Shown here: positions 1-8,831 of the stretch, piece after piece
How the letters are laid out: each line of letters starts with the position of its first letter
Position numbering within the stretch: position 1 is the first letter of the stretch
NCBI GenBank assembly: GCA_903915535.1
Contig: CAIWTJ010000186.1
Span: 1-64,000 of the forward strand
From: Enhydrobacter aerosaccus
GTDB taxonomy: Bacteria > Pseudomonadota > Alphaproteobacteria > Reyranellales > Reyranellaceae
Length of the DNA stretch: 64,000 nt
Direction: 5' to 3'
Position numbers and translations under genes: made by a program
The notes under the pieces: model-generated
Databases searched by the model: none
Told to the model about the DNA's origin: nothing
Seen by the model: the letters and a program-made list of their open reading frames with translations, nothing else

Positions 1-25
1 ACCGTGTAACAATCGAGGTTCGAAC

Positions 26-622
26 ATGGCGATGACCATGCTGCAGATGGCCGGAGCGGCGCCGACACCGGCGACGATGGCCAACGGCGTTCTTGTTATC
101 ATCGATGCCCAGAGGGAATACACCGACGGACTGCTGCCGCTTGCGGGCGTCGGTGCCGCCGTCGAAGCGCTGGCCGTCCTGCTCGAGAAGGCCCGCAAGG
201 CGGCCGCGCCGATCGTCCACGTCCGCCACAAGGGATCGCCGACGGGCAAGGCGTTCAATCCCACCCTGAGCGGCTTCGAGATCGTGAAGCAGCTGACGCC
301 GCGCGACGGCGAGATGATCGTCGACAAGAGCCTGCCCAATGCCTTCACCGGCACCGAACTCGCCAATCACCTGAAGGTGAGTGGCCGCAAGAACCTGATC
401 GTCGGCGGCTTCATGACGCACATGTGCGTGTCGGCGACGGTGCGCTCGGCGACCGATCACGGCTTCATGAGCACGGTCGCCGCGGACACGGTGGCGACGC
501 GCGACCTGCCGGATGCAACCGGCGGCGCGACGGTGGCGGCAGATGCGGTCAACCGCATCACGCTTGCGGCTCTGTCCGACCGGTTTGCCTGGGTCGTGCC
601 GAAGGCCTCCGGGATCGCCTAA
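26..622 (+). CDS. Isochorismatase-family cysteine hydrolase
   Basis: A 198-residue protein of the isochorismatase-like amidohydrolase fold, a cytosolic family that hydrolyses C-N or vinyl ether bonds (nicotinamidases, ureidoacrylate and carbamoyl hydrolases). The expected triad is visible: Asp27 in VIIDAQ, Lys101 in VDKSLPNAF and Cys134 in THMCVSATVR. The cis-peptide region before the cysteine (GGFMTHMC) is also typical. Length matches the family. The substrate cannot be read from sequence; the lack of an ArCP domain argues against siderophore EntB. The start at ATG 26 has only weak upstream Shine-Dalgarno character; ATG 35 or 41 are alternatives. Its 3' end overlaps the convergent small pilin-like gene by 4 bases. 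Confidence 0.85.
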   Translation: MAMTMLQMAGAAPTPATMANGVLVIIDAQREYTDGLLPLAGVGAAVEALAVLLEKARKAAAPIVHVRHKGSPTGKAFNPTLSGFEIVKQLTPRDGEMIVDKSLPNAFTGTELANHLKVSGRKNLIVGGFMTHMCVSATVRSATDHGFMSTVAADTVATRDLPDATGGATVAADAVNRITLAALSDRFAWVVPKASGIA

Positions 623-750
623 TTCAGAAAGTGGCCATCGGCTCTGCTGAGAACGGCGATGGCGGCGATCGCCACGAGGAGCGCAATCGAGCTGTAGCGC
701 ACGAAGACCGTGCCGCGCTGGTCGGCGAGCAGAAGGGCGATTATCGACAT
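619..750 (-). CDS. Degenerate Flp/Fap-type pilin-like peptide
   Basis: A 43-residue protein starting MSIIALLLADQRG, with a short basic/polar leader and one hydrophobic helix (SIALLVAIAAIAVL), as in Flp/Fap pilins. Its ATG overlaps the stop of the upstream pilin gene (TGATG), which indicates translational coupling. The family's conserved Glu-Tyr pair after the cleavage glycine is here Arg-Tyr (RGTVFVRYSS). The glutamate needed for processing and assembly of type IVb pilins is therefore missing and the C-terminal part is short. It may be a minor pilin-like membrane peptide or a decaying duplicate. The length and coupling are seen directly; the function is inferred. Confidence 0.5.
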   Translation of the reverse strand: MSIIALLLADQRGTVFVRYSSIALLVAIAAIAVLSRADGHFLN

Positions 751-914
751 CAGGGCAGCGCGTTCGCGACGGAGGTCATGACGTTCCGGAGGCCATTGCC
801 CAGCGCGCCCATGCCGGTCACGGTCGCGGTCGCAATCAGGCAGACGATCAGCGAGTACTCGATCAGCGTCGCTGCCTGCTGATTTTTCAAGAGACGTCTG
901 AGGATGGACGGCAC
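750..914 (-). CDS. Flp/Fap-type pilin, GTG start
   Basis: A 54-residue type IVb pilin. The leader VPSILRRLLKNQQA is followed by ATLIEYSLIVCLIATATV, which carries the conserved Glu-Tyr of Flp pilins and one membrane helix. The start is GTG 914, preceded by a GGGAG Shine-Dalgarno; no ATG gives a full leader. The residue before the predicted cleavage is Ala rather than the usual Gly. Flp pilins are processed by TadV/CpaA and exported by the Tad machinery; no tad genes are in this window, so the secretion apparatus must lie elsewhere. It is the first gene of a two-gene unit with the degenerate pilin at 619-750. It is paralogous to the pilin at 1088-1252. Confidence 0.75.
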   Translation of the reverse strand: MPSILRRLLKNQQAATLIEYSLIVCLIATATVTGMGALGNGLRNVMTSVANALP

Positions 915-1023
915 GCTCGGCTCCCGGTCGATGCAATTTCAGCCTACGCGTCCCTCCACTGACTACAACGTAACATTCGTATTTTTTGTCGTCGCGCGAG
1001 GCTGTGCGGCGCGAAAGTTGCGG

Positions 1024-1063
1024 CTAGAAAGAAAATGGGCGGTCCGTTGCCGGACCGCCCATT
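1024..1063 (-). terminator. Rho-independent terminator of the 1088-1252 pilin gene
   Basis: A perfect 13-bp stem (arms 1034-1046 and 1051-1063, core GGGCGGTCCG) with a 4-nt loop, followed on the minus strand by TTTCTTTC. It starts 25 bases downstream of the pilin stop, as expected for an intrinsic terminator of that transcript. Confidence 0.85.
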
Positions 1064-1087
1064 CCGTCGACCCCGAAGGGATCGAGC

Positions 1088-1252
1088 TCAGGTCATCGAG
1101 TTCGAGACGTTCGTCAGCACGCCCTGGATCTTGGTGCCGACCGAGCCCATCGCCGTGATGGCGGCAACGGCGATCAGGGAGGCGATCAGGGTGTATTCGA
1201 TGGCCGTGGCGCCACGGTCGTTCTTCATCAGGCTACGGAAAATGGACAGCAT
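1088..1252 (-). CDS. Flp/Fap-type pilin
   Basis: A 54-residue type IVb major-pilin-like protein. The leader MLSIFRSLMKNDRG ends in the cleavage glycine, followed by ATAIEYTLIASLIAVAAI with the canonical Glu5-Tyr6, then a short polar tail. All hallmarks of Flp are intact, unlike the two paralogues at 619-914. GGAGAT precedes the ATG at a proper distance. The gene is monocistronic with its own terminator at 1024-1063. It probably forms Tad-type adhesive fibres at the inner membrane/cell surface if Tad genes exist elsewhere in the genome. Start and stop are clear; the role in fibre formation is inferred from the family. Confidence 0.88.
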   Translation of the reverse strand: MLSIFRSLMKNDRGATAIEYTLIASLIAVAAITAMGSVGTKIQGVLTNVSNSMT

Positions 1253-1505
1253 AGGTATCTCCAAAAGAAGTCATTGTTCTCAATAAGGACGCCTCTACCT
1301 ACCTTCCTCCGAGTCTGGGGGCTCGAGAGGGCAACCGATACAAACGGCGGGCGTTAAAAGCGCCCCTAATCTCATGAACTAGTTGAGATATGGATGCTAA
1401 GATATTGAAACAGAAAATGAGTTCAATGCACCGATTGTATCATTCGCTTCATCCTCCGGTGCGAGGGAATAGCGTGTTATCGTCGGGTCAACAGGGAGGC
1501 GTGTC

Positions 1506-2312
1506 ATGAAGTCAATTCTGACAATGGCCTGGACGGCGGAAGATCCGTCCGCGTTCGAGCTGGCGTCGAAGATTGCGCGGACTTTCGGGGCTCGGTTGAT
1601 CGGGCTCGAACCGCCGTCTTATGGCGTGATGAGTATGGCGTGGGCCGATGCGGGAATGGGAGCGCCCATCGGCGGTGGTCTCGCCGAGGACGCCGAGGAG
1701 CGGCAACGCGTGGCCGCGGTGAAGCAGGCGTTCGAGCAACGCGCGACCGGCCTCACGTCCGAGTGGCGCTCCGCCGACGACAGCGGACCGACGGCCATCG
1801 GGGTCATCGGCCGTGCCTACGATCTGATCGTGATGCCGCAGCCCGGCGCACTGCCCAAGATGCCGGAGAGCGTCTTCGAGACCGCGCTGTTCGATTCGGG
1901 GCGGCCGATCCTCGTCGTGCCGCCGGGATACAGCGGCATGGTTGGCAAGCGCATCCTGTTCGCCTGGAATGGCTCGACCGAAAGCGCGCGGGCGATATCG
2001 CTTGCCATGCCGGTGCTGAGCCGCGCCGACGCGATCGAGGTGCTGAGCGTCGACGGCGCGATGGTACCGGGGCCGACCTCGGCGGAGATTGCCGCCTCGC
2101 TCGCCGCGCACGGCCTCAACGTGACGAGCCAGCACGTCAAGCCGGGCTCGCGCTCGGCGGGGCAGACGATCGTCGACACCGCGGTTGCGATCGGTGCCGA
2201 TCTCATCGTCAAGGGTGCCTACACGCAGAGCCGCCTCCGCCAGATGATCTTCGGCGGTATGACCCGGCACCTCATCCTGAATTCGCCACTGCCGGTATTG
2301 TTCTCGTACTGA
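1506..2312 (+). CDS. Tandem-domain universal stress protein (UspA family)
   Basis: A 268-residue cytosolic protein made of two Usp folds. The N-terminal domain (about 1-143) begins MKSILTMAWTAEDPSA and has lost the nucleotide motif. The C-terminal domain (about 147-268) begins GKRILFAWNGSTESARAI and carries GAYTQSRLRQMIFGGMTRH, the alphaproteobacterial version of the G-x2-G-x9-G-(S/T) ATP-binding loop. GGGAGG precedes ATG 1506 by a few bases. The stop is one base before the GTG of the next gene, suggesting an operon. Tandem Usp proteins of this type are usually linked to stress or stationary-phase survival; the stimulus cannot be read here. Confidence 0.88.
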   Translation: MKSILTMAWTAEDPSAFELASKIARTFGARLIGLEPPSYGVMSMAWADAGMGAPIGGGLAEDAEERQRVAAVKQAFEQRATGLTSEWRSADDSGPTAIGVIGRAYDLIVMPQPGALPKMPESVFETALFDSGRPILVVPPGYSGMVGKRILFAWNGSTESARAISLAMPVLSRADAIEVLSVDGAMVPGPTSAEIAASLAAHGLNVTSQHVKPGSRSAGQTIVDTAVAIGADLIVKGAYTQSRLRQMIFGGMTRHLILNSPLPVLFSY

Positions 2313-2313
2313 T

Positions 2314-3801
2314 GTGAAAGCCCTGCGCTGGATCCTTGGCGCCGCGTTGGTGGTTGGTGCCCTGGTCGCGGCGGTCGCGATCGGCCTTCCGTATGTCGGC
2401 GACGGCGTGCCGGGCCATGGCCCGACCGTCGGCGAAAGGCTCGGCAGTCTCAGGGCCGAGCGGGCGACGCTGCAGGCGCGGGCCGATGGCGAGGCACGCA
2501 TGGAACTCGTGCAGCCGTTTCGCACCGCCAGCCTGCTTTCAGACGCTGTCATTGCCCGGGGCGAACCCGATCGCGAGCGCCCCTTCGACAAGCTGCCCTC
2601 CGAACGCCGGCAGGCCTTTGCCGCGGCCGAAGCGCTGAACGCGGCCCTTAAGGATGCGCTGGCCCACCCGGGTGAGGGTGCGCGGCAACTCGTGCTGGCG
2701 GCCGTGCGGCCCGCCCAGGAGGCGCTCGAGCGGCTCGGGAGTACGGACGACCTCCCGCTGGTGCTGCAGTTCACGCCGCGCTTCGTGCCGCCGCGGCGGG
2801 CCACCGGAGAACTGACGCTCGCGCCGGCGGCACCCGCTTCGCCGCCGAATGCACCCTCGAGCGGGGCGGCTGTGCCGCTCGATGCCGGAGGCCGTCGCCC
2901 TCCGGCGGAGCCCGCCGTGCCGACGGTGCCGCGGTACGCCCCGTCCTTCGTTGCCGCGAGCGACGAGGATCCGCCGGTTGCGATCGAAATCGTTGGCCTG
3001 CGTCTGGCGTCGGAGCGCGCGGCTCCGCCCACGCTCGCGATCGGGTCGTGGCGGGGCATCGCGACCGTCGCCCCCGAGCGGCTGCGCTTTGCCGTGCCGC
3101 GCAGCGCCTTCGCGACGGAGACCGCTCGCACGACATTCGTGAACGGCGTGCTGAGTGTGCGCCACGAGTCCCGGACGACCACCTTCGACCTTCTTTTTAC
3201 CGTGTTGCCCGACCGCCCGGGCTCCTTCGCGCTCGACCAGAAGGTGCGAACGACCGTGCCGGAGTCGCGAACGCTGGTATCGCCCGAGGTTCTGGCACGC
3301 GGCGGGCCGGGCGAGACGCGCTGGGTCCAGCGCTGCTTCGATCCGCCGGACGGCTGGCGCTTCGACATGAGCCGGCGCAGGGTGATCGTGGTCGAGAAGC
3401 TGGCATCGGAGGATGACGTTCCCGATCCGACGCTCAACGGGGGCACCGTCGAGTTCGCCGGCGACGGCAAGCCGGGCCAGATCTGCGTTACCGTCACGGC
3501 CAAGCCTGCCACAAAGACTGCGAAGACCGCCACCATCGGCCGCTTCGAGGCAACGCTCGAACGCGATCGCACCGAGGACCGCACCCTGCAGAGTGGCGTG
3601 CGCGCGCTCGACTGGCGCGAGGCGGTGCGCGTGCCGCTCGATCCGGCGGCGGTGGAATGGAAGCTCTATGTTCGCCTGTTCGACGAAATCGACCGCGAAT
3701 TCGACGGCAAGGCGGCGGCGGGAACGCCGTTCCTGCACATCACGACGGAGCCCGACGGCAAGGCGCTGGTCCTGCAGGCCGATCCGAAGGCGGGGCCGTA
3801 G
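2314..3801 (+). CDS. Hypothetical membrane-anchored protein, 495 residues
   Basis: I do not recognise this family. The protein begins MKALRWILGAALVVGALVAAVAIGL, a clear N-terminal membrane anchor or signal. It continues with a helical stretch rich in Arg/Glu/Ala (about 40-150), a Pro/Ala-rich linker (about 165-215) and a probably beta-rich C-terminal half. The start must be GTG 2314, because the ATG one base earlier is immediately followed by a stop. It lies one base after the universal stress gene stop, so the two are likely co-transcribed and coupled. The predicted location is periplasmic, tethered to the inner membrane. No catalytic motif is visible. Confidence 0.7.
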   Translation: MKALRWILGAALVVGALVAAVAIGLPYVGDGVPGHGPTVGERLGSLRAERATLQARADGEARMELVQPFRTASLLSDAVIARGEPDRERPFDKLPSERRQAFAAAEALNAALKDALAHPGEGARQLVLAAVRPAQEALERLGSTDDLPLVLQFTPRFVPPRRATGELTLAPAAPASPPNAPSSGAAVPLDAGGRRPPAEPAVPTVPRYAPSFVAASDEDPPVAIEIVGLRLASERAAPPTLAIGSWRGIATVAPERLRFAVPRSAFATETARTTFVNGVLSVRHESRTTTFDLLFTVLPDRPGSFALDQKVRTTVPESRTLVSPEVLARGGPGETRWVQRCFDPPDGWRFDMSRRRVIVVEKLASEDDVPDPTLNGGTVEFAGDGKPGQICVTVTAKPATKTAKTATIGRFEATLERDRTEDRTLQSGVRALDWREAVRVPLDPAAVEWKLYVRLFDEIDREFDGKAAAGTPFLHITTEPDGKALVLQADPKAGP

Positions 3802-3855
3802 AGACGGCCCCCAACATGACGCTGCTCGGGGTGAGGGACCCGAGCCGGATATTGC

Positions 3856-6800
3856 CTACGAGTTCACCTGCTGAAGCTCGTGGCGGGCTCGCTGCTGCAA
3901 GAGGGCGGCTCCCTGCCGGGTGGAGATCGCCACCGCTTCCTCCAGATCCGCCACGACCGTTGCAAGCCCGTCGCCCTGGACCATCGCCAGCTTGGCTCGA
4001 AGGCGATGGAATTCCGCTGCGACCCATCGCTCGCCTTTCTTGATCCGAATTTCCGCAATCGGCAGGAGGGCCGCCGCTTCCTCGATCCGGTTACGCGCGT
4101 CGTATGCATCGGCGAACAAGACGATCCAGCTGCTCAGCGCATAAGCGTTCATCGCGACCAACGCATCGATGCCTTTGCGCGCCAGCGCGAAACCGGTCAC
4201 TTCGGAACCGCGATAGATTTCGGACAGCCCCATCATCAGATCGGCGTGCGGTTGCCAGGGCGCCAGATCGTTCCGCTTCACCAAGCGTTGCAAGTCCTCG
4301 GCGTAGGGCCCGAACTCTTCGAATTGGCGCGTGGTCGCCGAAATCCAGCAGCCGCCGAAGGCGAGCGTCGGGCAAAGGCTCGGTACATGGTTGCGTTCCG
4401 CGGCGTGGGCAAACACCGCTTTGCGCCATCTGTCGCGCTCGTCGGGTCGGTCCATCAGGGTGAAACACTCCGCCAGGCCAAGCAATGAAGCACCCGCATG
4501 GCTCGAGGCGCCCGCTCGCGCCAACGGAAGATCGTGGGCGTTCGGATCGTACAGCTTGTTGAAGGCGGTGAACTGATCGACGGCGGCGGCAAGCTCGCCC
4601 CGGAACAGCAGCGTGGTGCCCATGGTGCGATGCGACAGGAGGCGGTCGGTTGGGCTCGCTCCGTTGGCCTTCTCGGCGATCAAAAGAGCCGTACCGTGCA
4701 GCGCTTCAAAGTCGCTGCCGCCCAGCTGAGCAAGCCACTTCAAGGTGAGAGGTGGCACAATCGACTGCTCGGACTTGAGACGCCGGTGGAGGTCGAGCGC
4801 CTGATCGACGGCCGCGGCGACCTCCGGCGAGCCATGACCGCGCGCGGCAATCAAGGGGCCGATGATGCCCAGTCTCAGCCCGAGTTCCCGCTCGTCTCGC
4901 TCCGCCGCCGCAGGCAGGAAGGCCAGGACTTCCAGTCCCTTGTGGTAGTGCGCGACCGCCTCGACGGGCGACGAACGCGCAGCAGCATCGGCTCCCGCGC
5001 GCTCCCAATAGTCGACGGCTTTCGCGTGATTGCCGCCCTCGGTGAAATGTTGGGCGACCAGCTGCGGCATGACTGCCGCCATTTCGGGAAACTGCCCTTC
5101 CAGTGCCAGCGCGACCCTCTCGTGGAGGCGCGCGCGTTCGCGGCGCAACAGAAGTTCATAGGCCGCATCGCGCACCAGCATGTGGTGAAAGCCCGCCGCC
5201 TCGCCGTAGGAGCTGTGCCGGCGGACGAAGATCCCGGCTTCGAGCAGTCGGCGGACGCCCTCGCGCGTCGCTTCCGATTGACTGGAAGAGATCGCGAGCA
5301 CCAGGTTGACTGGAAATTCGCGGCCAATCACCGACGCGAGCTGTGCCGTCTCGCGGCCGTGCGCCAAACCGTCGAGGCGCGCCAGTAGGGATTCGGTCAG
5401 GGTTGAAGGGATGTCCAGCGGCCCTTTCTTGTCCTGTCCGCCGGCGAGCAACCCACGTGTCAGTTCCTGCGCAAAGAGTGGCACGCCATCGGATCGGGCC
5501 ACGATTTGATCGATGGTTCCGGAAGGAAGGCCGGCCGGTCCGGCAAGGGAGAGCACGAGGCGGCGAAGTTCGGCAGGTGGCAACCGGTCGAGACGGAGCA
5601 CGGTGACATGCGGCTGCTCTTCCCAGGGCGCGGAGAAGCCAGGACGTGCCGCGACCACCATGAAGGCAGGCGCAGTACGCACCATGTCGACCACCATGCC
5701 GAGGAATTCGAGGGTCGAGGGATCCGCCCATTGAATGTCCTCGACCGCCAATACCTGGGTTTGCCGGAGTGTGGCCTCTGCGAGATCGAGAAGCGTCCTC
5801 AACAATCTCGACCGCACGTGGTCGGGCCTGGGTGGCTGCGCCGGACGCTCCGGGTCGGCATCGATGCGCAGCAAATCGAGTAAGATCGACAGGCGCTCGG
5901 AGGACAAGACGCCCAGGCGCTTCAGCAACGCTTGGATCTTGTCACGGCGTTGGCTGGCGGAATCCTCCGTGGCGATGCTCGCCGCGAATTCGAGCTGAAG
6001 GATAACCGGGAAGAAGGGCGTTTGCTCTTGGTCAGGAGAGCATTGCAGCACGAACCGGCTGCGCTCCGAAGCACCGGACAGGCGATGCACTTCTTCGACC
6101 AGGCGTGACTTTCCGAAGCCCGGCTCGCCTATCACCATGACAATCTGGCCTGAACCCGTCCTGGCGGTGGCCAGCCGGTCGCCAATGCGGGCAAGCTCGC
6201 TCTCTCGGCCAATCAGGTCGATTGTGCCGCGCGTAGAGCGCAGGGCGTCGTAGCGGCTGACAACAGCGCGTTCGCCGGCAACACGCCATGCCGGCACCAC
6301 ATGAGGCAATCCTTTCAATTCGAAGCGTCCGATGTCGACGCAATCGAAGAGATCGCCAACCAGCGTCCTCGTGCCCTCGGCAATGATCACTTCATTGGCC
6401 CGCGCCAATCCCTGAAGGCGGGCGGCCAGATTAGGCGTTTCGCCGGTAACGTCGACCTTGGCCGCCGCGCCACCCTCGGCCACACTGCCGATGACGACGA
6501 GTCCGGTCGCAATGCCGATGCGCACCTGCGGAGCGGCGCCGGCGATGGGCTTGAGCTGACCGAGTTCCCGCACGATAGACAGGCCGGCGCGCAATGCGCG
6601 TTCAGCGTCCTGTTCATGGGCATTGGGGTAGCCGAAATAAACGAACACGCCGTCGCCGACATAGTGAGCGATGAAGCCGCGGTGGCGTTTGACGGCCTCG
6701 GCGATGCAGTCTCGATACGCCGTCAGAATCTCGTGCATGTCCTCGGGGTCCAGTCGCGTCGCGAGCGCGGTCGAATCGACGAGATCGCAGAACATCACGG

Positions 6801-7086
6801 TGATCTGTCGCCGCTCCGAGACGCTCTGGCGTTCGACGATCGCCTTGTCCGGCTCGGCCGCGGTTGCGGGCTGGTGTTGGGGCTCCGGTACGGGTCGGGA
6901 GCGGCCGAGCTTGGCGATCGCTTCCAGCAGGCGCCGACGATGACCGACGGATCTGACGCCAATCTCCTGCAAGTCCTCCGCGGTGAGGAGTGGCAGGGTC
7001 TCGGCGTCGACATCGTTCGCTTGAAAGGCCTCGCGATAGGCCGAGAGGCCAAGCTCCTCCAGCCAATGGTCGATATCGTCCGCCAT
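3856..7086 (-). CDS. SAM-domain class III nucleotidyl cyclase fused to AAA ATPase and TPR region
   Basis: A 1076-residue cytosolic multidomain protein. A SAM domain (about 3-60, HWLEELGLSAYREAFQANDV) precedes a class III cyclase domain (about 92-265) with metal aspartates Asp101 (FCDLVDST) and Asp145 (VGDGVFVYFG). An AAA_16-type ATPase follows, with Walker A GEPGFGKS (320-327) and Walker B VLAVEDIQWAD. The C-terminal half is a long helical, TPR-like repeat region. This SAM-cyclase-ATPase-TPR layout is common in rhizobia and relatives, where members resemble STAND regulators that switch on ligand binding. It probably makes cAMP, but the substrate-selecting residues are unclear (VDVTGETPNLAARL replaces the usual adenine-pocket segment), so the product is uncertain. 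The start is ATG 7086. Confidence 0.85.
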   Translation of the reverse strand: MADDIDHWLEELGLSAYREAFQANDVDAETLPLLTAEDLQEIGVRSVGHRRRLLEAIAKLGRSRPVPEPQHQPATAAEPDKAIVERQSVSERRQITVMFCDLVDSTALATRLDPEDMHEILTAYRDCIAEAVKRHRGFIAHYVGDGVFVYFGYPNAHEQDAERALRAGLSIVRELGQLKPIAGAAPQVRIGIATGLVVIGSVAEGGAAAKVDVTGETPNLAARLQGLARANEVIIAEGTRTLVGDLFDCVDIGRFELKGLPHVVPAWRVAGERAVVSRYDALRSTRGTIDLIGRESELARIGDRLATARTGSGQIVMVIGEPGFGKSRLVEEVHRLSGASERSRFVLQCSPDQEQTPFFPVILQLEFAASIATEDSASQRRDKIQALLKRLGVLSSERLSILLDLLRIDADPERPAQPPRPDHVRSRLLRTLLDLAEATLRQTQVLAVEDIQWADPSTLEFLGMVVDMVRTAPAFMVVAARPGFSAPWEEQPHVTVLRLDRLPPAELRRLVLSLAGPAGLPSGTIDQIVARSDGVPLFAQELTRGLLAGGQDKKGPLDIPSTLTESLLARLDGLAHGRETAQLASVIGREFPVNLVLAISSSQSEATREGVRRLLEAGIFVRRHSSYGEAAGFHHMLVRDAAYELLLRRERARLHERVALALEGQFPEMAAVMPQLVAQHFTEGGNHAKAVDYWERAGADAAARSSPVEAVAHYHKGLEVLAFLPAAAERDERELGLRLGIIGPLIAARGHGSPEVAAAVDQALDLHRRLKSEQSIVPPLTLKWLAQLGGSDFEALHGTALLIAEKANGASPTDRLLSHRTMGTTLLFRGELAAAVDQFTAFNKLYDPNAHDLPLARAGASSHAGASLLGLAECFTLMDRPDERDRWRKAVFAHAAERNHVPSLCPTLAFGGCWISATTRQFEEFGPYAEDLQRLVKRNDLAPWQPHADLMMGLSEIYRGSEVTGFALARKGIDALVAMNAYALSSWIVLFADAYDARNRIEEAAALLPIAEIRIKKGERWVAAEFHRLRAKLAMVQGDGLATVVADLEEAVAISTRQGAALLQQRARHELQQVNS

Positions 7087-7095
7087 TGGCTGTCT

Positions 7096-8712
7096 CTAGC
7101 CGGCGGTCCGCGCCGCGACGTCGCGCACGATCGGCTTTTTGACCTCGTCGGCGATTCGGGGCGGCCATATAGGTCCGGGCTCCCGCCCGTCGGGATAAGG
7201 CGAGATCATCTGCGGAAAGGCGAAGAAGCTTCGCGGATCGTACTTGCGCTTCACGGCCAGCAGGCCGCTGAACGCCTGACCCCAATAATTGGCCCGATAG
7301 TCGGGGACGCGCAGGCTCGGATAGTTCTGGTAGATTTCGCCGTTGTCGAATTGCTCCATGAACCGGCACCACGATTCGAGGAAAAGCTCGGCCAACGGCT
7401 CCTGGCGGGAATCGTACCAGAAGACGTCCATGAAAGCGCTGAAGGCACTGGTGCGATGGATGAACGCGCTGTCCTCGATCGGATAGGCGTTCATGGCGCC
7501 GCCGTAGAGCTCGAGGCAAATATACGAATACTGGTTCGGCTGATTGGGCGTCGTGACGTAGAAGTCGAGCAGCGACTGCCATTGCCGGGGCGTCAGGTTC
7601 TTCGAGACGTAACGCGCCTGCTTGTCCTCCGGCGGCCAGACTTCGGTCGGAAGCTCCGGAATGTCGCTCGGAGACTCGAGCAGCATCTTGTTGAGGACGG
7701 TGAACGAGTCGGTGACGTCATACTGCATCTGCGCTCCAGGGAGCGCGCCGAATTCCTCGTAGACAGGCCGGCCCGCCGTGGCGCCGCGCGTGTCCAGCCC
7801 GCGGATCATGAGATAGGGCAAGAAGGCCGAGCCGGGAGCGCTCTCATCCTGGTAGCAGATCATGACCTGCGGATTGAGTTCCTGTGGTCCCGTCAGCATG
7901 TAGCGCTGCTGCAGCAGGTAAAGGGCCGCCGCTGCCCTGGCCCGGTCCGCCTCCTCCAGCAACGGCCAACGCACGGCCCAGCCGTAAACCGGCCCGAGCG
8001 GTCGCAGCTTCACCTTTTCTGCCAGCAATATGCCGAAGTTACCGCCCGTACCGCCGCGGATCGCCCACCAGAGATCACGGTTCTGCTGCGCATTCGCCGT
8101 GACGATCGAGCCGTCGGCCAACATGACGCGCACCTCGATGACATTGTCGCAGTGCATGCCGAAGGTGCGGCTGGTGAAGCCCTGACCGCCACCCTGCATG
8201 TGGCCGGCGACGCAGACATCGTCGCACTCGCCGCCAGGCATGTGCAGGCCGTACTGGTCGAGCTCGGCGTATAGCTTGCCGAAGCTGCAGCCACAGCCGA
8301 TGACCGCAGTCATGCTCTGCGGATCGACATACACGGCGTCGAGAAGGCTGACGTCGATCAGCTGGCCGTCGGTTGCGGAGAATCCCGCCGTGCAGTGGCC
8401 GCCGGAAAGCACGGTGCAGGGCGTGTTGGCCGGCCCGCCCCAGGCCATGTTGAGCGCGATCCGGACGTCGCCCTCAGTCTCGCACATATAGATGACCGAG
8501 GGTTGCGGATGGAAGCGCGCATTGGAGAGCAGGGTGCTGGCGTCGTACCCCGGGTCGCCAGGAAACAGGACCTGGCCCTGGAAACTCGACTGCGCCTGCT
8601 GCGCGGACTCGCGCGACAGGCCAGCGCGCTTGAAGACGCCGTCGTCGTAAGTGCGCCAGCGTGCGAACGTCGCCTGATCACGTTGACGTTTCCGGGTGTG
8701 GCGGTGCGACAT
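7096..8712 (-). CDS. Berberine-bridge-type FAD-dependent oxidoreductase
   Basis: A 538-residue flavoprotein of the FAD_binding_4/BBE class, which oxidises sugars, alcohols or alkaloid-like substrates and reduces O2. The PP-loop segment TVLSGGHCTAG places His106 as the 8-alpha-histidyl FAD anchor, and Cys163 in GGECDDVCVAGHMQGGG fits the 6-S-cysteinyl site, so bicovalent FAD is predicted. The C-terminal BBE motif YWGQAFSGLLAVKRKYDP is present. I chose ATG 8712 (MSHRHTRKRQ), preceded by AGAAGAAG. The frame stays open further upstream, but that part is a decayed copy of a permease gene. There is no signal peptide. It sits 9 bases upstream of the cyclase gene start on the same strand. Confidence 0.85.
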   Translation of the reverse strand: MSHRHTRKRQRDQATFARWRTYDDGVFKRAGLSRESAQQAQSSFQGQVLFPGDPGYDASTLLSNARFHPQPSVIYMCETEGDVRIALNMAWGGPANTPCTVLSGGHCTAGFSATDGQLIDVSLLDAVYVDPQSMTAVIGCGCSFGKLYAELDQYGLHMPGGECDDVCVAGHMQGGGQGFTSRTFGMHCDNVIEVRVMLADGSIVTANAQQNRDLWWAIRGGTGGNFGILLAEKVKLRPLGPVYGWAVRWPLLEEADRARAAAALYLLQQRYMLTGPQELNPQVMICYQDESAPGSAFLPYLMIRGLDTRGATAGRPVYEEFGALPGAQMQYDVTDSFTVLNKMLLESPSDIPELPTEVWPPEDKQARYVSKNLTPRQWQSLLDFYVTTPNQPNQYSYICLELYGGAMNAYPIEDSAFIHRTSAFSAFMDVFWYDSRQEPLAELFLESWCRFMEQFDNGEIYQNYPSLRVPDYRANYWGQAFSGLLAVKRKYDPRSFFAFPQMISPYPDGREPGPIWPPRIADEVKKPIVRDVAARTAG

Positions 8713-8831
8713 CAGCTTCTTCTGGGCATCTCGGTACAACGTACAGTAGAGGCCAAGTCTGACATGTTTATTTCGATGTTGGCCACTCCTGTCCGGCGAA
8801 CTATCGAAGATGCAACTTGTTCGCAAATGCG

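Noticed and set aside
1512-3584. 690-residue minus-strand open frame
   Set aside because: Antisense to the universal stress and hypothetical genes; Arg/Ser/Ala-rich composition with no domain, typical shadow at high GC.
6301-8274. 657-residue plus-strand open frame
   Set aside because: Antisense of the cyclase/ATPase and flavoenzyme genes; no Shine-Dalgarno and no family-like sequence.
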